From the NCBI RefSeq assembly GCF_900156345.1, contig NZ_FTPP01000003.1:434001-498000 (forward strand): DNA of 64,000 nucleotides, in the 5' to 3' direction. A program made the position numbers and the translations under genes. Source of the stretch: Pontibacter indicus. Lineage in GTDB: Bacteria > Bacteroidota > Bacteroidia > Cytophagales > Hymenobacteraceae. Of the stretch, positions 53,225 to 62,497 are shown one piece after another (position 1 is the first letter of the stretch; the number at the start of each line of letters is the position of its first letter). The notes under the pieces are model-generated. The model was not told where the DNA came from. It saw nothing but the letters and a program-made list of their open reading frames with translations, and made no database searches.

Positions 53225-53270
53225 AAAGGTGGCGCGCAGACAGCCGTACAACTGCCGGTGCGCCACCTTT
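53225..53270 (-). terminator. Terminator after SusD 2
   Basis: AAAGGTGGCGC (53225-53235) pairs perfectly with GCGCCACCTTT (53260-53270). The minus-strand tail contains a U-rich run (TTTGTGCTTTTTA). Confidence 0.75.
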
Positions 53271-53291
53271 GGTCCCTGGGTAAAGCAAGTA

Positions 53292-54653
53292 TTAGTAGCC
53301 AGGGTTCTGGTCTTCCGGCCCCAAATCCGGATCTGCCAGCATCTCGCTGTTCGGGATTGGGAAAAGGAATTTGTTCGCGTTGGTTATACCCAGCACAACC
53401 TCTGCCCTGTTGGTGCGAATCAGGTCGAACCAGCGGTGTCCCTCAAACGCCAGCTCTACCTTGCGCTCCTGCTCCACAGCCAGCAGGGCTGCCTGCAGAT
53501 CGAGCGTCACGAGCGGCTGTACCTCCGCACGTTTGCGTACCTCGTTCAGATCGGCCAAACCGCCTGTCAGGTTATGTTGCTGCAGCCTGGCTTCGGCCCG
53601 GATGAGGTACTGTTCGGCAATGCGGAGGATAAAGGCCCCATCTTCACCCGTAGCAATCTTGGTATACTTCTGCCCGTACACCAGCTCGTTGCCGTTGTTG
53701 GTCTGCGTACCGATCAGGGCACTTCTGGTACCACCAATCGCCGGGTTGCGCAGGTCCTGCGTGATGGAGGCAGACGGTTTCCACTCGTAGCGGCCGCCTT
53801 TGCTGCTGGTCATCCAGTAGTTGGCGTGGGAGTTGCGGTCGGCGTTGTCGTAGACCAGCTCCAGGATGCTTTCCTCGGTCTGCTTACCAGTATAGAAAGC
53901 GCTGTAAGGCGTTACCAGTTTTGCCTTGCCGCTGTTGATCACCAACGTCGCGTACTCCTCGGCTTTTTGCCAGTTCTGCTGATACAGGTATAGCCGGGCT
54001 TTCAGTGCCCATACCGCTTCTTTGGAAGCCCGGGTACGCGCCGTGAGCGACGGCAACAGGAGCTCCGCCTGCTCCAGGTCGGCCAGTACTTGGGCATAGG
54101 TCTGCTCTAGCGTGTCACGTTTGATGCCGCTGCCACTGTTTTTGTCTACCGTAGGCTGCAGCACCAGTGGCACTCCGCCCCAGGCGCGGCCCAGGTCGAA
54201 GTAGGAAAGCGCGCGCAGGAAATAAGCCTGCCCCAGGATCGACTGCCGCTGCGCCTCTGTCAGGTTGCGGTCCTGTATGCCCGGCACTTTGTCGATGAGG
54301 TTGTTGGCCACATTCACCACCCGGTAGATCTGGCTCCAGACGGATTTGATGGAGCTGTTCTCGGCAGGTATGGCGTTCAGGTCAAACTGCTGGTACAAGT
54401 TGTAGGAACCGGACCAGTCCACCTCGTCGGCTGACAGGTACGCCAGTGCCGGATATTCAAAGCCATAGTAGCTGTTGCTCTGCAGTTCGCTGTAGGCGCC
54501 CAGCAGGGCGGCCTCTGCCCCGCGTTTGTCAGTGATGGCCTGCTCCGAGGAAATGTCGAGGCGTGGCTCCGGATCCAGGATGTTGTCGCAGCTGGAGAGG
54601 GATACCACAAGCGCCAGCGCCAGTACTTTATAGTTAGAGGGTATATGCTTCAT
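53292..54653 (-). CDS. SusD/RagB-family lipoprotein 2
   Basis: A 453-residue SusD-family lipoprotein with lipobox ALVVSLSSCDN (cysteine about 23). Family segments include NNLIDKVPGIQDRNLTEAQR, LGQAYFLRALSYFDLGRAWG and the C-terminal RKVELAFEGHRWFDLIRTNR. It pairs with SusC 2 encoded 12 bp upstream. No degradative enzymes follow it, so the substrate is unclear; the poly-cysteine leader suggests a sulfur-related or peptide ligand. Confidence 0.95.
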   Translation of the reverse strand: MKHIPSNYKVLALALVVSLSSCDNILDPEPRLDISSEQAITDKRGAEAALLGAYSELQSNSYYGFEYPALAYLSADEVDWSGSYNLYQQFDLNAIPAENSSIKSVWSQIYRVVNVANNLIDKVPGIQDRNLTEAQRQSILGQAYFLRALSYFDLGRAWGGVPLVLQPTVDKNSGSGIKRDTLEQTYAQVLADLEQAELLLPSLTARTRASKEAVWALKARLYLYQQNWQKAEEYATLVINSGKAKLVTPYSAFYTGKQTEESILELVYDNADRNSHANYWMTSSKGGRYEWKPSASITQDLRNPAIGGTRSALIGTQTNNGNELVYGQKYTKIATGEDGAFILRIAEQYLIRAEARLQQHNLTGGLADLNEVRKRAEVQPLVTLDLQAALLAVEQERKVELAFEGHRWFDLIRTNRAEVVLGITNANKFLFPIPNSEMLADPDLGPEDQNPGY

Positions 54654-54665
54654 GATGATCAGATT

Positions 54666-57600
54666 TTAAAAAGTTACATTAAGACCTGCCTGGAAGGATC
54701 TGGGTTGTGGCACCACCGCATGGTCAATGCCGCGCACATTCTGGTTGTTGCCGGCCACGTTCACTTCCGGATCCAGGCCGCTGTAGTTGGTCAGCGTCCA
54801 AAGGTTGGTGCCGGACACGTACAGGCGTAGGTTGGAGACTTTGTACTTGCTCAGCACTTCCGCAGGCAAGGTATAGCCCAGCGTCACCAAGCGCAGGCGC
54901 AGGAAAGAACCGTCCTCGATGTAGCGGCTGCTCGGCAGGCTGTAGTTGTTGCCGGTACGGGTCATGCGGGGCACATCGGTCACATCACCCGGCTGCTGCC
55001 ATCTGTCCAGCTGGCCCGGCAGGTAGGTGATAGAGCCGTTGCGGGTACCGCCGTGCTCCATAAAGAAGCGGTTCAGGTTCAGGATGTCGTTGCCGGACTC
55101 GAAGTAGAACAGGGCACACAGGTCAAAGCGCTTGTAGTTAACCTGGTTGTTCAGACCACCGAAGAAATCAGGGGCAGCATTCGCCACGATCTGGCGGTCG
55201 GCCACGGTGATCGACCCGTTCTGGTCCACGTCGTCATACACGGCGTCGCCCGTCTGCGGATCCACGTACAGCTGCTTGTATACCCAGAAGGCATATACTG
55301 AGCCGCCCTCTTCCATGCGGATCCAGTCGCGGGAGTGCTGGTTGATCGGGATAGGCAGCTTCTCGATCCTGTTCACGTTGCGGGCCACATTCAGGCTGGT
55401 CGTCCAGGAGAAGTCATCACGCGCGATGTTGGTAGACGAAATGTTGAGCTCCGCCCCTTTGTTGCTGATCTCGCCCAAGTTCTCAAACACACTGGTAAAA
55501 CCTGTCTTGGCCGCTACCGGCACTTCCAGCAACAGGTCTTTGGTATACTTGTTATAGTAGTTGGCTTCCAGCTTCAGGCGGTTCTGCAGCAGGCCCAGGT
55601 CCAGGCCCACGTTCCACTGGCGCGTAGTTTCCCACTTCAGGTCCGGGTTGGCCAGCTGCTGATGGCTGATGCCCGGCAGGCCGTCGTAGTTGCGGCCCGC
55701 TCTCCACAAACCCAGGGAAGCAAAGTCATTGATGCCGTTCTGGTTACCGGTCAGTCCGATGTTGGCGCGCAGCTTGATCAGGTCGAAGGGCAGGTCCTGG
55801 GCAAAGGCTTCTTCCGAAACGATCCAGGAAGCACCCAGGGATGGGAAGACACCCCAGCGGTTGGCGGCCCCGAAGCGCGAGGAGGCGTCGGCGCGCATGC
55901 TACCGTCCACGCTATACCTGTCTTTGAAGGTATAGCCGGCGCGGGAGAAGAAAGAGATCAGGCCGTTCTGGCTGGAGTTGGTCGAGCCGGTCTGCAGCGA
56001 AGAAGAGGCGATCTCCTGGAAGTTATCGCTTGGGAAGTTGCGGCCGGACAGCGACAGGGTGTTATACCTGGTCTGCTGCACCGTGTTCCCCAGGAGCACG
56101 TTCAGGAAGTGGTCGTTGCCGAAGCGCTTGTTGTAGGTCAGCAACTGCTCGTTAAGCAGGGTCACCAGGCGGGTGTCGACGCGGCTGGTGTTACCGGCTG
56201 GCAAACCCACACTGATCTGCGTGTTGTTGTATACCTTGTCAGAGTAGTTGTTGTAGTCCAGGCTCCAGCTCGACTTGAAAGTCAGGCCATCCAGCACCTC
56301 GTACTCGCCGTACAGGTTGGAGATTAGGCGGCTGCTTTCGCCCTTGATGTTCAGGTTGTTGATCAGGGCCAGGTGGTTGTCGAAGATGGAGTGACGGGCA
56401 TAGCTACCGTCTTCGTTGAACACCGGCAGGTAGGTCGGCACATACAGGGCCGAGTTGATCACGCCCTGGGCGCTGTCGTCGTTGCGGCTCTGGTTGCGCT
56501 TGCTGTACGACACGGTGGTGCTGGTCCCGATCGTCAGGCGATTGTTGACCAGGTGATCGTAGTTAAAACGGCCGCTGAAGCGTTCAAAGGCAGCCGGCTT
56601 TACGATGCCTTCCTGCTTAAAGTAGCCGCCACCCAGGAAAAAGCGGTTGGATTCGCCACCACCGGAAGCCGACAAGTCATAGCTCTGCGTCAGTGCTGTA
56701 CGGAACACGTCCGGGATACGGGAATAGGTTGTCTGTTCACTTGGCAGACCCAGGCCACCCTCACTTTTCGGGCGGAAAGGCACCAGGGCCGGATTGCCAC
56801 CGTCGTTGCGGTAGGTTTCGTTGATGAGTTCCGCCTCCTGCTGCGCATTCACCGTTTCGTAAATCTTCGGGGCCTTCGCTATACCTGCGTACGTCTGGAA
56901 ATTGATCCGGGTGCCGGCATTGGTTTTGCCGCGCTTGGTGGTGATCAGCACCACCCCGTTGGCACCGCGCGCACCATAAATAGCCGTGGCATTCGCGTCT
57001 TTCAGGATTTCGATGCTTTCAATGTCCGCCGGGTTCAGGTCCGCCAGCGGGTTGGTGGTTTGACCGCCCAGGCTGAGGCCGGAGAGAGATTGGTTGTTGA
57101 TGAACACGCCGTCCACCACGTAGAGCGGCTCGTTGCTCGCGTTGATGGAGGTGTTGCCCCGGATGCGCACAAAGATACCGCCACCTGGTGTACCGCTGGC
57201 CGAGGAGATCTGCACGCCAGAAGCCTTGCCCTGCAGCAATTGGTCCGGCGACGGGGCCGGTATACCTTTCAGCTCCTCCGGGTTCACTGACGTCACCGCG
57301 CTCGACACCGCCTTCTGCGATTGCGTGCCGTAGCCTACCACCACCACTTCGTTCAGGGCCTTGGTATCTTCCTGCAGGCTAACAGTTACCGACTCGCCTG
57401 CCACTTTTATTTCGCGCGGGGTATAGCCCAGGCTCGAAATCACGAGCGTCTGTCCCTGCTCCACCGGCAGGTTGAAGCTACCGTCTATACCTGTCACGGT
57501 GCCTTTATCGGAGCCTTTAATTTGCACGCGTGCCCCTATCAGCGGCTCACCTGTTTTGGCGTCTTTCACGACACCCTTTGTTAGGGCGTCCTGTGCTATA

Positions 57601-57677
57601 GCCGCAATACCTGAAACCAGTACCAGCCCTAGGGACGCGACAAGCCGCACAAATATATTTGAGAAGTTATTTTGCAT
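54666..57677 (-). CDS. SusC/RagA-family TonB-linked transporter 2
   Basis: A 1003-residue transporter starting at the ATG at 57677 (MQNNFSNIFVRLVASLGL, signal peptide); a GTG at 57710 is less likely. It has a carboxypeptidase-regulatory-like domain (about 30-105, GVVKDAKTGEPLIGARVQIK), a plug with GYGTQSQKAVSSAVTSV and the SusC signature LNPADIESIEILKDANATAI, and a barrel ending NVTF. No sigma/anti-sigma genes accompany it. The leader region (57678-58118) instead shows two small ORFs ending in cysteine runs and a terminator-like hairpin. Confidence 0.95.
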   Translation of the reverse strand: MQNNFSNIFVRLVASLGLVLVSGIAAIAQDALTKGVVKDAKTGEPLIGARVQIKGSDKGTVTGIDGSFNLPVEQGQTLVISSLGYTPREIKVAGESVTVSLQEDTKALNEVVVVGYGTQSQKAVSSAVTSVNPEELKGIPAPSPDQLLQGKASGVQISSASGTPGGGIFVRIRGNTSINASNEPLYVVDGVFINNQSLSGLSLGGQTTNPLADLNPADIESIEILKDANATAIYGARGANGVVLITTKRGKTNAGTRINFQTYAGIAKAPKIYETVNAQQEAELINETYRNDGGNPALVPFRPKSEGGLGLPSEQTTYSRIPDVFRTALTQSYDLSASGGGESNRFFLGGGYFKQEGIVKPAAFERFSGRFNYDHLVNNRLTIGTSTTVSYSKRNQSRNDDSAQGVINSALYVPTYLPVFNEDGSYARHSIFDNHLALINNLNIKGESSRLISNLYGEYEVLDGLTFKSSWSLDYNNYSDKVYNNTQISVGLPAGNTSRVDTRLVTLLNEQLLTYNKRFGNDHFLNVLLGNTVQQTRYNTLSLSGRNFPSDNFQEIASSSLQTGSTNSSQNGLISFFSRAGYTFKDRYSVDGSMRADASSRFGAANRWGVFPSLGASWIVSEEAFAQDLPFDLIKLRANIGLTGNQNGINDFASLGLWRAGRNYDGLPGISHQQLANPDLKWETTRQWNVGLDLGLLQNRLKLEANYYNKYTKDLLLEVPVAAKTGFTSVFENLGEISNKGAELNISSTNIARDDFSWTTSLNVARNVNRIEKLPIPINQHSRDWIRMEEGGSVYAFWVYKQLYVDPQTGDAVYDDVDQNGSITVADRQIVANAAPDFFGGLNNQVNYKRFDLCALFYFESGNDILNLNRFFMEHGGTRNGSITYLPGQLDRWQQPGDVTDVPRMTRTGNNYSLPSSRYIEDGSFLRLRLVTLGYTLPAEVLSKYKVSNLRLYVSGTNLWTLTNYSGLDPEVNVAGNNQNVRGIDHAVVPQPRSFQAGLNVTF

Positions 57678-57782
57678 TTTATCTTTAATTAATGGATAAA
57701 GTATTCCCACCCTACAATTTTATCAATTGCAGCCACAGGATAAATCAAGAAGAATTATATCAGATTAGTACAAGGCGTAGTG

Positions 57783-57827
57783 CTAACAACAGCAGCTACG
57801 CATGCGCATTCGCATACAGGCGGGCAT
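57783..57827 (-). CDS. Short leader ORF ending in three cysteines
   Basis: A 14-codon ORF reads MPACMRMRMRSCCC, with nested ATGs at 57815, 57809 and 57803. It ends 105 bp before SusC 2. A second poly-cysteine reading frame in the same leader makes chance less likely, but translation is unproven. Confidence 0.5.
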   Translation of the reverse strand: MPACMRMRMRSCCC

Positions 57828-57935
57828 AGGGGTATTGGCGGGCAACTTCTGTTGCGCCCGGTTCGGAAAGGATGCCACATGGTGACGCAGCACAGGCTGG
57901 GGTATAGGATTTCCCATGATCTGGATTGTAAGAAT

Positions 57936-57997
57936 AAAAAAAGATGAATCAGGCCCAGGTATACAATTGGCCACTACACCGTGGTGGTGCAGGCCTG
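57936..57997 (-). promoter_or_regulatory. Candidate attenuator hairpin
   Basis: On the minus strand CAGGCC (57997-57992 region) can pair with GGCCTG (57955-57950), enclosing a smaller CCAC/GTGG hairpin, and is followed by ATTCATC and a run of seven U (57942-57936). It lies 23 bp past the stop of the poly-cysteine leader ORF, the place expected for a transcription attenuator. Confidence 0.55.
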
Positions 57998-58019
57998 GTA
58001 AAACCTGAAAAAAGGTGGA

Positions 58020-58118
58020 TTAGCAGCAACAGCAGCAACAGCACACACGCGCAGCGGGCGCTGCAACAGGTAGTAAGGCCGTCGGTTTAAACGCTGAAGT
58101 GATGTAATGTGTGTTCAT
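58020..58118 (-). CDS. Poly-cysteine leader peptide
   Basis: A 32-residue ORF with an ATG at 58118. It starts MNTHYITSAFKP and ends in ARV followed by seven consecutive cysteine codons and TAA. Such a run has no likely structural role but would stall ribosomes when charged cysteinyl-tRNA is scarce. It lies about 340 bp upstream of SusC 2 on the same strand, before a terminator-like hairpin. By analogy with amino-acid attenuation leaders, it should control SusC/SusD 2 by cysteine supply. Translation is inferred from the sequence alone. Confidence 0.7.
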   Translation of the reverse strand: MNTHYITSAFKPTALLPVAAPAARVCCCCCCC

Positions 58119-58479
58119 GTGTTTCAATTTATATGTCCCAAAACTGGGCAGGAAGTAGCACCTTTTCAGTCTGCGCTGATGGTTGCTAGAGGATCATGGA
58201 GCCTGCTCTCTCACCTCTTCTTTATAAATCTTCGATAAAGATGCTGCAAAGGTAATGGCAGGCACGCGAGTATTGCAAATTTTAGAAGAAATAATTTCTG
58301 AAAATATCCAAAGAGGGGCATTCCCGATTCTCCAGAACTCAACTTACCTAAATACAATATCAAAAATCAATAACATCGTATCAGCAGGTTAGTGCTGAAT
58401 ACCAGCTGCAAACGATGGCTGTTGGCAACTGGCCAGACGACTCCTGCGTCCAGTGCGGGGAGGCGTGCGGTAAGGCTCT
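58119..58479. other. Promoter region and intergenic
   Basis: The upstream part of the leader transcript and its promoter should lie in about 58119-58270. Beyond that I see nothing. Confidence 0.4.
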
Positions 58480-58713
58480 TTAAATTTCTATCCCGGGTAA
58501 GGGAACAGTGCACTGCTGCACCAGAGGGTGGGAGATGCATACAATGGCAGCATCCCGATGCTGCTTCAGCACCCACAAGTGTCGGCCTTTCTTTTTGTCG
58601 ATCCGGCCGAAAACCCACCGGGGGGCCACGCTCCGGGCTACCTCGCCTTCGAGGTGGCCTTTCAGTTGTTTCGTTTCCGGAAATAGGCTTATCTGCATTC
58701 CTTTGGTTAACAT
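58480..58713 (-). CDS. Small unknown protein
   Basis: A 77-residue ORF (or 72 from the second ATG) with protein-like composition: MQISLFPETKQLKGHLEG, WVFGRIDKKKGRHLWVLKQH and DAAIVCISHPLVQ. No family is recognised. It is isolated. It may be real or a remnant; an overlapping opposite-strand ORF is poorer. Confidence 0.4.
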   Translation of the reverse strand: MLTKGMQISLFPETKQLKGHLEGEVARSVAPRWVFGRIDKKKGRHLWVLKQHRDAAIVCISHPLVQQCTVPLPGIEI

Positions 58714-59050
58714 GAACTGTTGAAGAGCAAGCAGGAACTCCTGGGATTGGCCTTGTCACACACCATCATGCCAAACCACAGTACAGCTGATTCCTTCAAT
58801 CAAATATAGGCAAGTTTCTATATAAGACCTAGCCCTTCTCGCTGATTCTTTTCACGAGTTCGGCCGGCGCGCTACGGTAAAATTTCGCCACGCCACGGAC
58901 ATCCAGTGTACCCTGCCTGACCTAAAAAACTGTGAATCAGCTTGTATTCCTCCCCGGAGGAGAAGCCGGCAAAGCACCTTAGATCAGAACTTTTAAATTA
59001 GACGGGCAGTATATAGGCACTGTCTAATACCAAACTGAAAACAGACGTTC

Positions 59051-60436
59051 ATGCCCCTCTGCGCTTTCCGCCCCTGGTACCATTGCTGCCTCCTGCTGTC
59101 CGCTGTTGCAACGCTTGCGCTGCAGACAGCTGCCTTCAGCCAGTCGGACCCCACGTCAAAGGTAAGAATCATGCCACTTGGTGATTCTAACACCGAAGGC
59201 GTGAGGAGCATTGAGGTGGCCCCTGAAGACAGGGTCGCCTATCGTGCCAGGCTGGAGGAGCTCCTGGATGCCTCTCCTTGGAAAGGGCAGTACGAGTTTG
59301 TGGGGAGTGAGCGCGGGGGCAGCGCCCATATGCTTGACACCAGGCACGCGGGATTCGGCGGGGCCCGGGACGAGGACATCGCCACGCTCCTGCAGGAAGG
59401 GGAATTTGAATTCTATAATAGCGGCAACTACCGTGGCCCGGGGGGAGGCCCCTACCTGGACAGGTATGCCCCGGATGTCATCCTGCTGCACATCGGCACC
59501 AACTGGATTGACGCCAGTCCGGAGGCGGTGCGGGATGTGGCCGCCATCCTCGACCAGGTAGACCTATATGAACAAAGGGTCGGCAGGGAAGTGCCGGTCA
59601 TCTTAGCAAAAATAATACTTACAGACGGACGGGACCCCGCCGTAGACGCCGCTACCAGGACGTATAACGCCCACGTGGAGGCGATGGTCGAAGAAAGGCT
59701 GGCAACCGGGGACAAGATTACCTTGGTGGACATGCAGGATGACGCCGGGCTGGTGTACAGGCCGGAAGGGGACGGAGGTGACATGGCCGACCAGCTGCAC
59801 CCGAATCAGCAGGGGTACCGCAAGATGGCCCAGGTATGGTACGAGGCACTCGCTCCGATCGTCCCCCTGCCCGTCGAGCTGACCTCCTTCAGGGCCAACC
59901 TTGCGAAGACGGAGGTGCTCCTGGAGTGGGCGACGGCCTCGGAACTGGACAATGCCTATTTCCAGGTGGAGCGCATGCAACAGGGGCAGCCTTTTTCCCC
60001 CATCGGGAAGGTGGAGGGAGCCGGCACCAGCAGCCTGACCCACCGCTACACCTACCGGGATGCAAGCGCCCCGGCAGGTGTGCTGTACTACCGCCTCCGG
60101 CAGGTCGACACAGACGGCTCCTATGCCTACTCCCGGGTGGTGACTGTCCATCGCGCGGTCCCCACAGACTTCAACGTGAGGCTCCACCCTACCCTGTCGG
60201 ATGGCAGCCCACAGGCCGTGCACATCAGTGCTACCGGTTTTGCCCCTTCGGCTTTGGTCGATGTGACCCTGCGGGACGCGATGGGCCGGAGGCTCCATCA
60301 CCAGGTGCTGCAGGCACGGGCGCAGGGAGAGCTGAACGATGAGGTGCGACTGCCCCTGGTCCTTTCCAGCGGGCTCTACTTCTGGGAAGTCAGCGCTTTA
60401 ACTAAAAGCCATACCCTAAAGCTGCTGGTCAGATAG
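59051..60436 (+). CDS. Secreted SGNH hydrolase with T9SS tail
   Basis: A 461-residue secreted protein. A signal peptide covers about residues 1-30 (LALQTAAFSQ). The SGNH/GDSL hydrolase domain (about 38-275) has block I IMPLGDSNTEG, block III in LLHIGTNWID and the Asp-His pair in DQLHPNQQGY. From about 280 (LPVELTSFRANLAKTEVLLE) follows a fibronectin-like linker and a type IX secretion sorting domain ending GLYFWEVSALTKSHTLKLLV. It is an esterase or acetylxylan-type deacetylase by family; the substrate is unknown. It is monocistronic. Confidence 0.9.
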   Translation: MPLCAFRPWYHCCLLLSAVATLALQTAAFSQSDPTSKVRIMPLGDSNTEGVRSIEVAPEDRVAYRARLEELLDASPWKGQYEFVGSERGGSAHMLDTRHAGFGGARDEDIATLLQEGEFEFYNSGNYRGPGGGPYLDRYAPDVILLHIGTNWIDASPEAVRDVAAILDQVDLYEQRVGREVPVILAKIILTDGRDPAVDAATRTYNAHVEAMVEERLATGDKITLVDMQDDAGLVYRPEGDGGDMADQLHPNQQGYRKMAQVWYEALAPIVPLPVELTSFRANLAKTEVLLEWATASELDNAYFQVERMQQGQPFSPIGKVEGAGTSSLTHRYTYRDASAPAGVLYYRLRQVDTDGSYAYSRVVTVHRAVPTDFNVRLHPTLSDGSPQAVHISATGFAPSALVDVTLRDAMGRRLHHQVLQARAQGELNDEVRLPLVLSSGLYFWEVSALTKSHTLKLLVR

Positions 60437-60501
60437 CCCCGGCGGGTGCAGCCTGATCGGCCTGCATCCATGAAACGGGCACCGGCTGCGGTGGCAAACC
60501 G

Positions 60502-61692
60502 CTACTGCAGCGCGGTCCGGATCAATCCTTCGATCTTCTTTTGGTCGTATTCCCCCTGGTAGAGGACCCTGCCTGCTTTGTCCAGCAGGACGATTGCCGG
60601 GAAGTAACCGACCCCGTAGGCCTCAGACACGCCCTTCCCCTTGAACACTGACTTGTAGTGGGGCCTGTTCTTTTTATAGAAGCTGTTGATCCCCTCCTCC
60701 GTATCGTGGGCATTCACGCCCAAGACCACGACCTGCTCGTGGGCAAATCGCTTTACCAGGGAATTTAAGGCCGGAACCACCGAAATGCAATAGCCGCAGT
60801 TTTTGGTCCAGAACTCCAGCAGCACGACCTTTCCGCGCAGTTGCTGCAGCTGCACGGCTTCCGGGCTTCCGTACAGCGGCAATTGCCAGTCCGGCGCCGC
60901 CGTGTGTTCCTGCAGCGGCTGCAGCGCTTTCTTTTGGGTCAGCTTGTATTGATCGGCATAGCTGGAGTAATACCAGGACAGCTCGGAAGGTGATGCCGCA
61001 TCCGGCATAATCCGGCTGAAGGCCGTCAGCATAAAGTCTTGGTTCTGGTCGTTGCGCTGCAGGATCTGCACGGGCAGGTAGCTCTCTTTCTCCACTGTGA
61101 TCTCATAGCTGACCTTCCGGTCTGTTCCCAGCTCCGAAAAACCTCCCAGGCGGTCGATCACTCTCCTGTCCAGCGTCAGCCGGATCACATAGCACTCCCG
61201 CTTGTCCATCGTGGTGTCTGCGATGCTTTTCCCGATGGTTTTGTCAGCGATCAGGGCGGGAATCGCTTTCCTTAAGGTCACCAGTGAATTGTAGAAAGCC
61301 GTGATCCCGGCAAAATACTGAAATTCCGGACTGGTGTTGAGGCGCATGGTTTTTTGATCCTGATCCAGCACAAAGCTCTCCGTTCCGTTGTACACGAACT
61401 TCATGTTGTCATGTTCCACCTGGTACCGGAACCCGATCAGGGTGTCGGATGGGGTGAACTCCAGGTACGCGCTGCCGGGAAGGGCGCGGTGGTAGTCCTC
61501 TGAGGCGTAATTCAGCTCCAGCCGGTAGGCATACTGCAGGCTTCTCATGCCGGCCAGTTTTTCATAGACAGCCGACAGCACCCGGTCTGCGGTGGGGTTG
61601 TCGGCTCCTTGCCCCAAGACGGGGTGCAACCCTGACAAAATGGAGAGAAAGAAGCAGCCGGACAGGATAAGCTTCGCCTGAAGTGTTCGCAT
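60502..61692 (-). CDS. TlpA-like thioredoxin with N-terminal domain
   Basis: A 396-residue exported protein from the ATG at 61692 (an upstream ATG at 61722 is possible). A signal peptide (LILSGCFFLSILSGLHPVLG) is followed by an N-terminal domain (about 40-250) like the outer-membrane lipoprotein-sorting-like DUF2092 group (LQYAYRLELNYASEDYHR). The C-terminal TlpA thioredoxin domain has the active site FWTKNCGYCISVVPALN (CGYC). It would reduce or exchange disulfides in the periplasm or outer surface. It converges with the SGNH gene; no terminator is obvious in the 65-bp gap. Confidence 0.85.
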   Translation of the reverse strand: MRTLQAKLILSGCFFLSILSGLHPVLGQGADNPTADRVLSAVYEKLAGMRSLQYAYRLELNYASEDYHRALPGSAYLEFTPSDTLIGFRYQVEHDNMKFVYNGTESFVLDQDQKTMRLNTSPEFQYFAGITAFYNSLVTLRKAIPALIADKTIGKSIADTTMDKRECYVIRLTLDRRVIDRLGGFSELGTDRKVSYEITVEKESYLPVQILQRNDQNQDFMLTAFSRIMPDAASPSELSWYYSSYADQYKLTQKKALQPLQEHTAAPDWQLPLYGSPEAVQLQQLRGKVVLLEFWTKNCGYCISVVPALNSLVKRFAHEQVVVLGVNAHDTEEGINSFYKKNRPHYKSVFKGKGVSEAYGVGYFPAIVLLDKAGRVLYQGEYDQKKIEGLIRTALQ

Positions 61693-61722
61693 GGCTTTCA
61701 AGGATTTGTTTCGTTCAACCAT

Positions 61723-62165
61723 CTTTTCGTGCTGCCTTCCCTGTCTGCTCCATCCTCAAAGCCGTTGTCGGGTGACAGCCCCATCGCAGCCTGTTTTACT
61801 TCCTTTGAATTTTTACAAGGACACCCGTTGCCACACGCTCTAACAGAAAAACAGGCTCAGCATCCAGCTGCTAACCTAGGAAATTGCCGTGGCTATTCTT
61901 GATTTTTTAACATACTTTAACTTTTACATTATAAGAAGCAGGCTTTGGATACGTATTGACTATGCGCCTGCCTGCACGAAAGCCATTTTAAAACGGATTA
62001 GCGTTACCATTCCGTGGGGGAGCCCACCACCTGGCTTTGCTCCATGCCTGCGTATACAGTGGCATGTAAATAGCTGCTGTATTCAGCCCCAGTGTAGTAA
62101 CCGGTTATGGTTCGGCCTTTCGGAGAAATCGTCTGCTTGGTGAGCGGGCCAACGTTTTGCTCACC
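61723..62165. other. Intergenic, no gene
   Basis: No coding signal or structured element is supported. An 84-codon plus ORF here has unnatural composition. Confidence 0.45.
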
Positions 62166-62360
62166 TTAGGAGTTATAAGCATCATACACGTTCCAGGCCC
62201 ACAGGATGAACGGGATAATGAAAGTCCACCAGAAAAAGAAGGTCAGGATACCGCCAAAGACCCAGATGAAGATGCCTTTGAGGTGCCCTTTGATGAGCTG
62301 ACCAAGACCGGGGATAAAGAAGGAGATCAGTGCCGGGAAACTGTGCGTTTGCTTTGACAT
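62166..62360 (-). CDS. Small membrane protein, TM2-like
   Basis: A 64-residue protein with two membrane segments. ISFFIPGLGQLIKGHLKG has the PGLGQ and glycine pattern of TM2-type proteins, and IIPFILWAWNVYDAY ends the second segment with the usual aspartate. Function is unknown. It has an AT-rich upstream region and stands alone. Confidence 0.75.
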   Translation of the reverse strand: MSKQTHSFPALISFFIPGLGQLIKGHLKGIFIWVFGGILTFFFWWTFIIPFILWAWNVYDAYNS

Positions 62361-62497
62361 GGTATCGCTAGTAGTTTATGAATGTTAGACAGGGATAATC
62401 AGGTATAGACATGACAATAATGAATTTTACAACAAGATAGGAAAATTAGTATACTTAGTGTAGGTTTAAACTTAGGTATAGCCTATACCTGCTGCCA

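Noticed and set aside
57783-57974. 63-codon minus ORF covering the second poly-cysteine end
   Set aside because: It needs a GTG start and runs through the candidate attenuator; only its last 14 codons look meaningful as a leader ORF.
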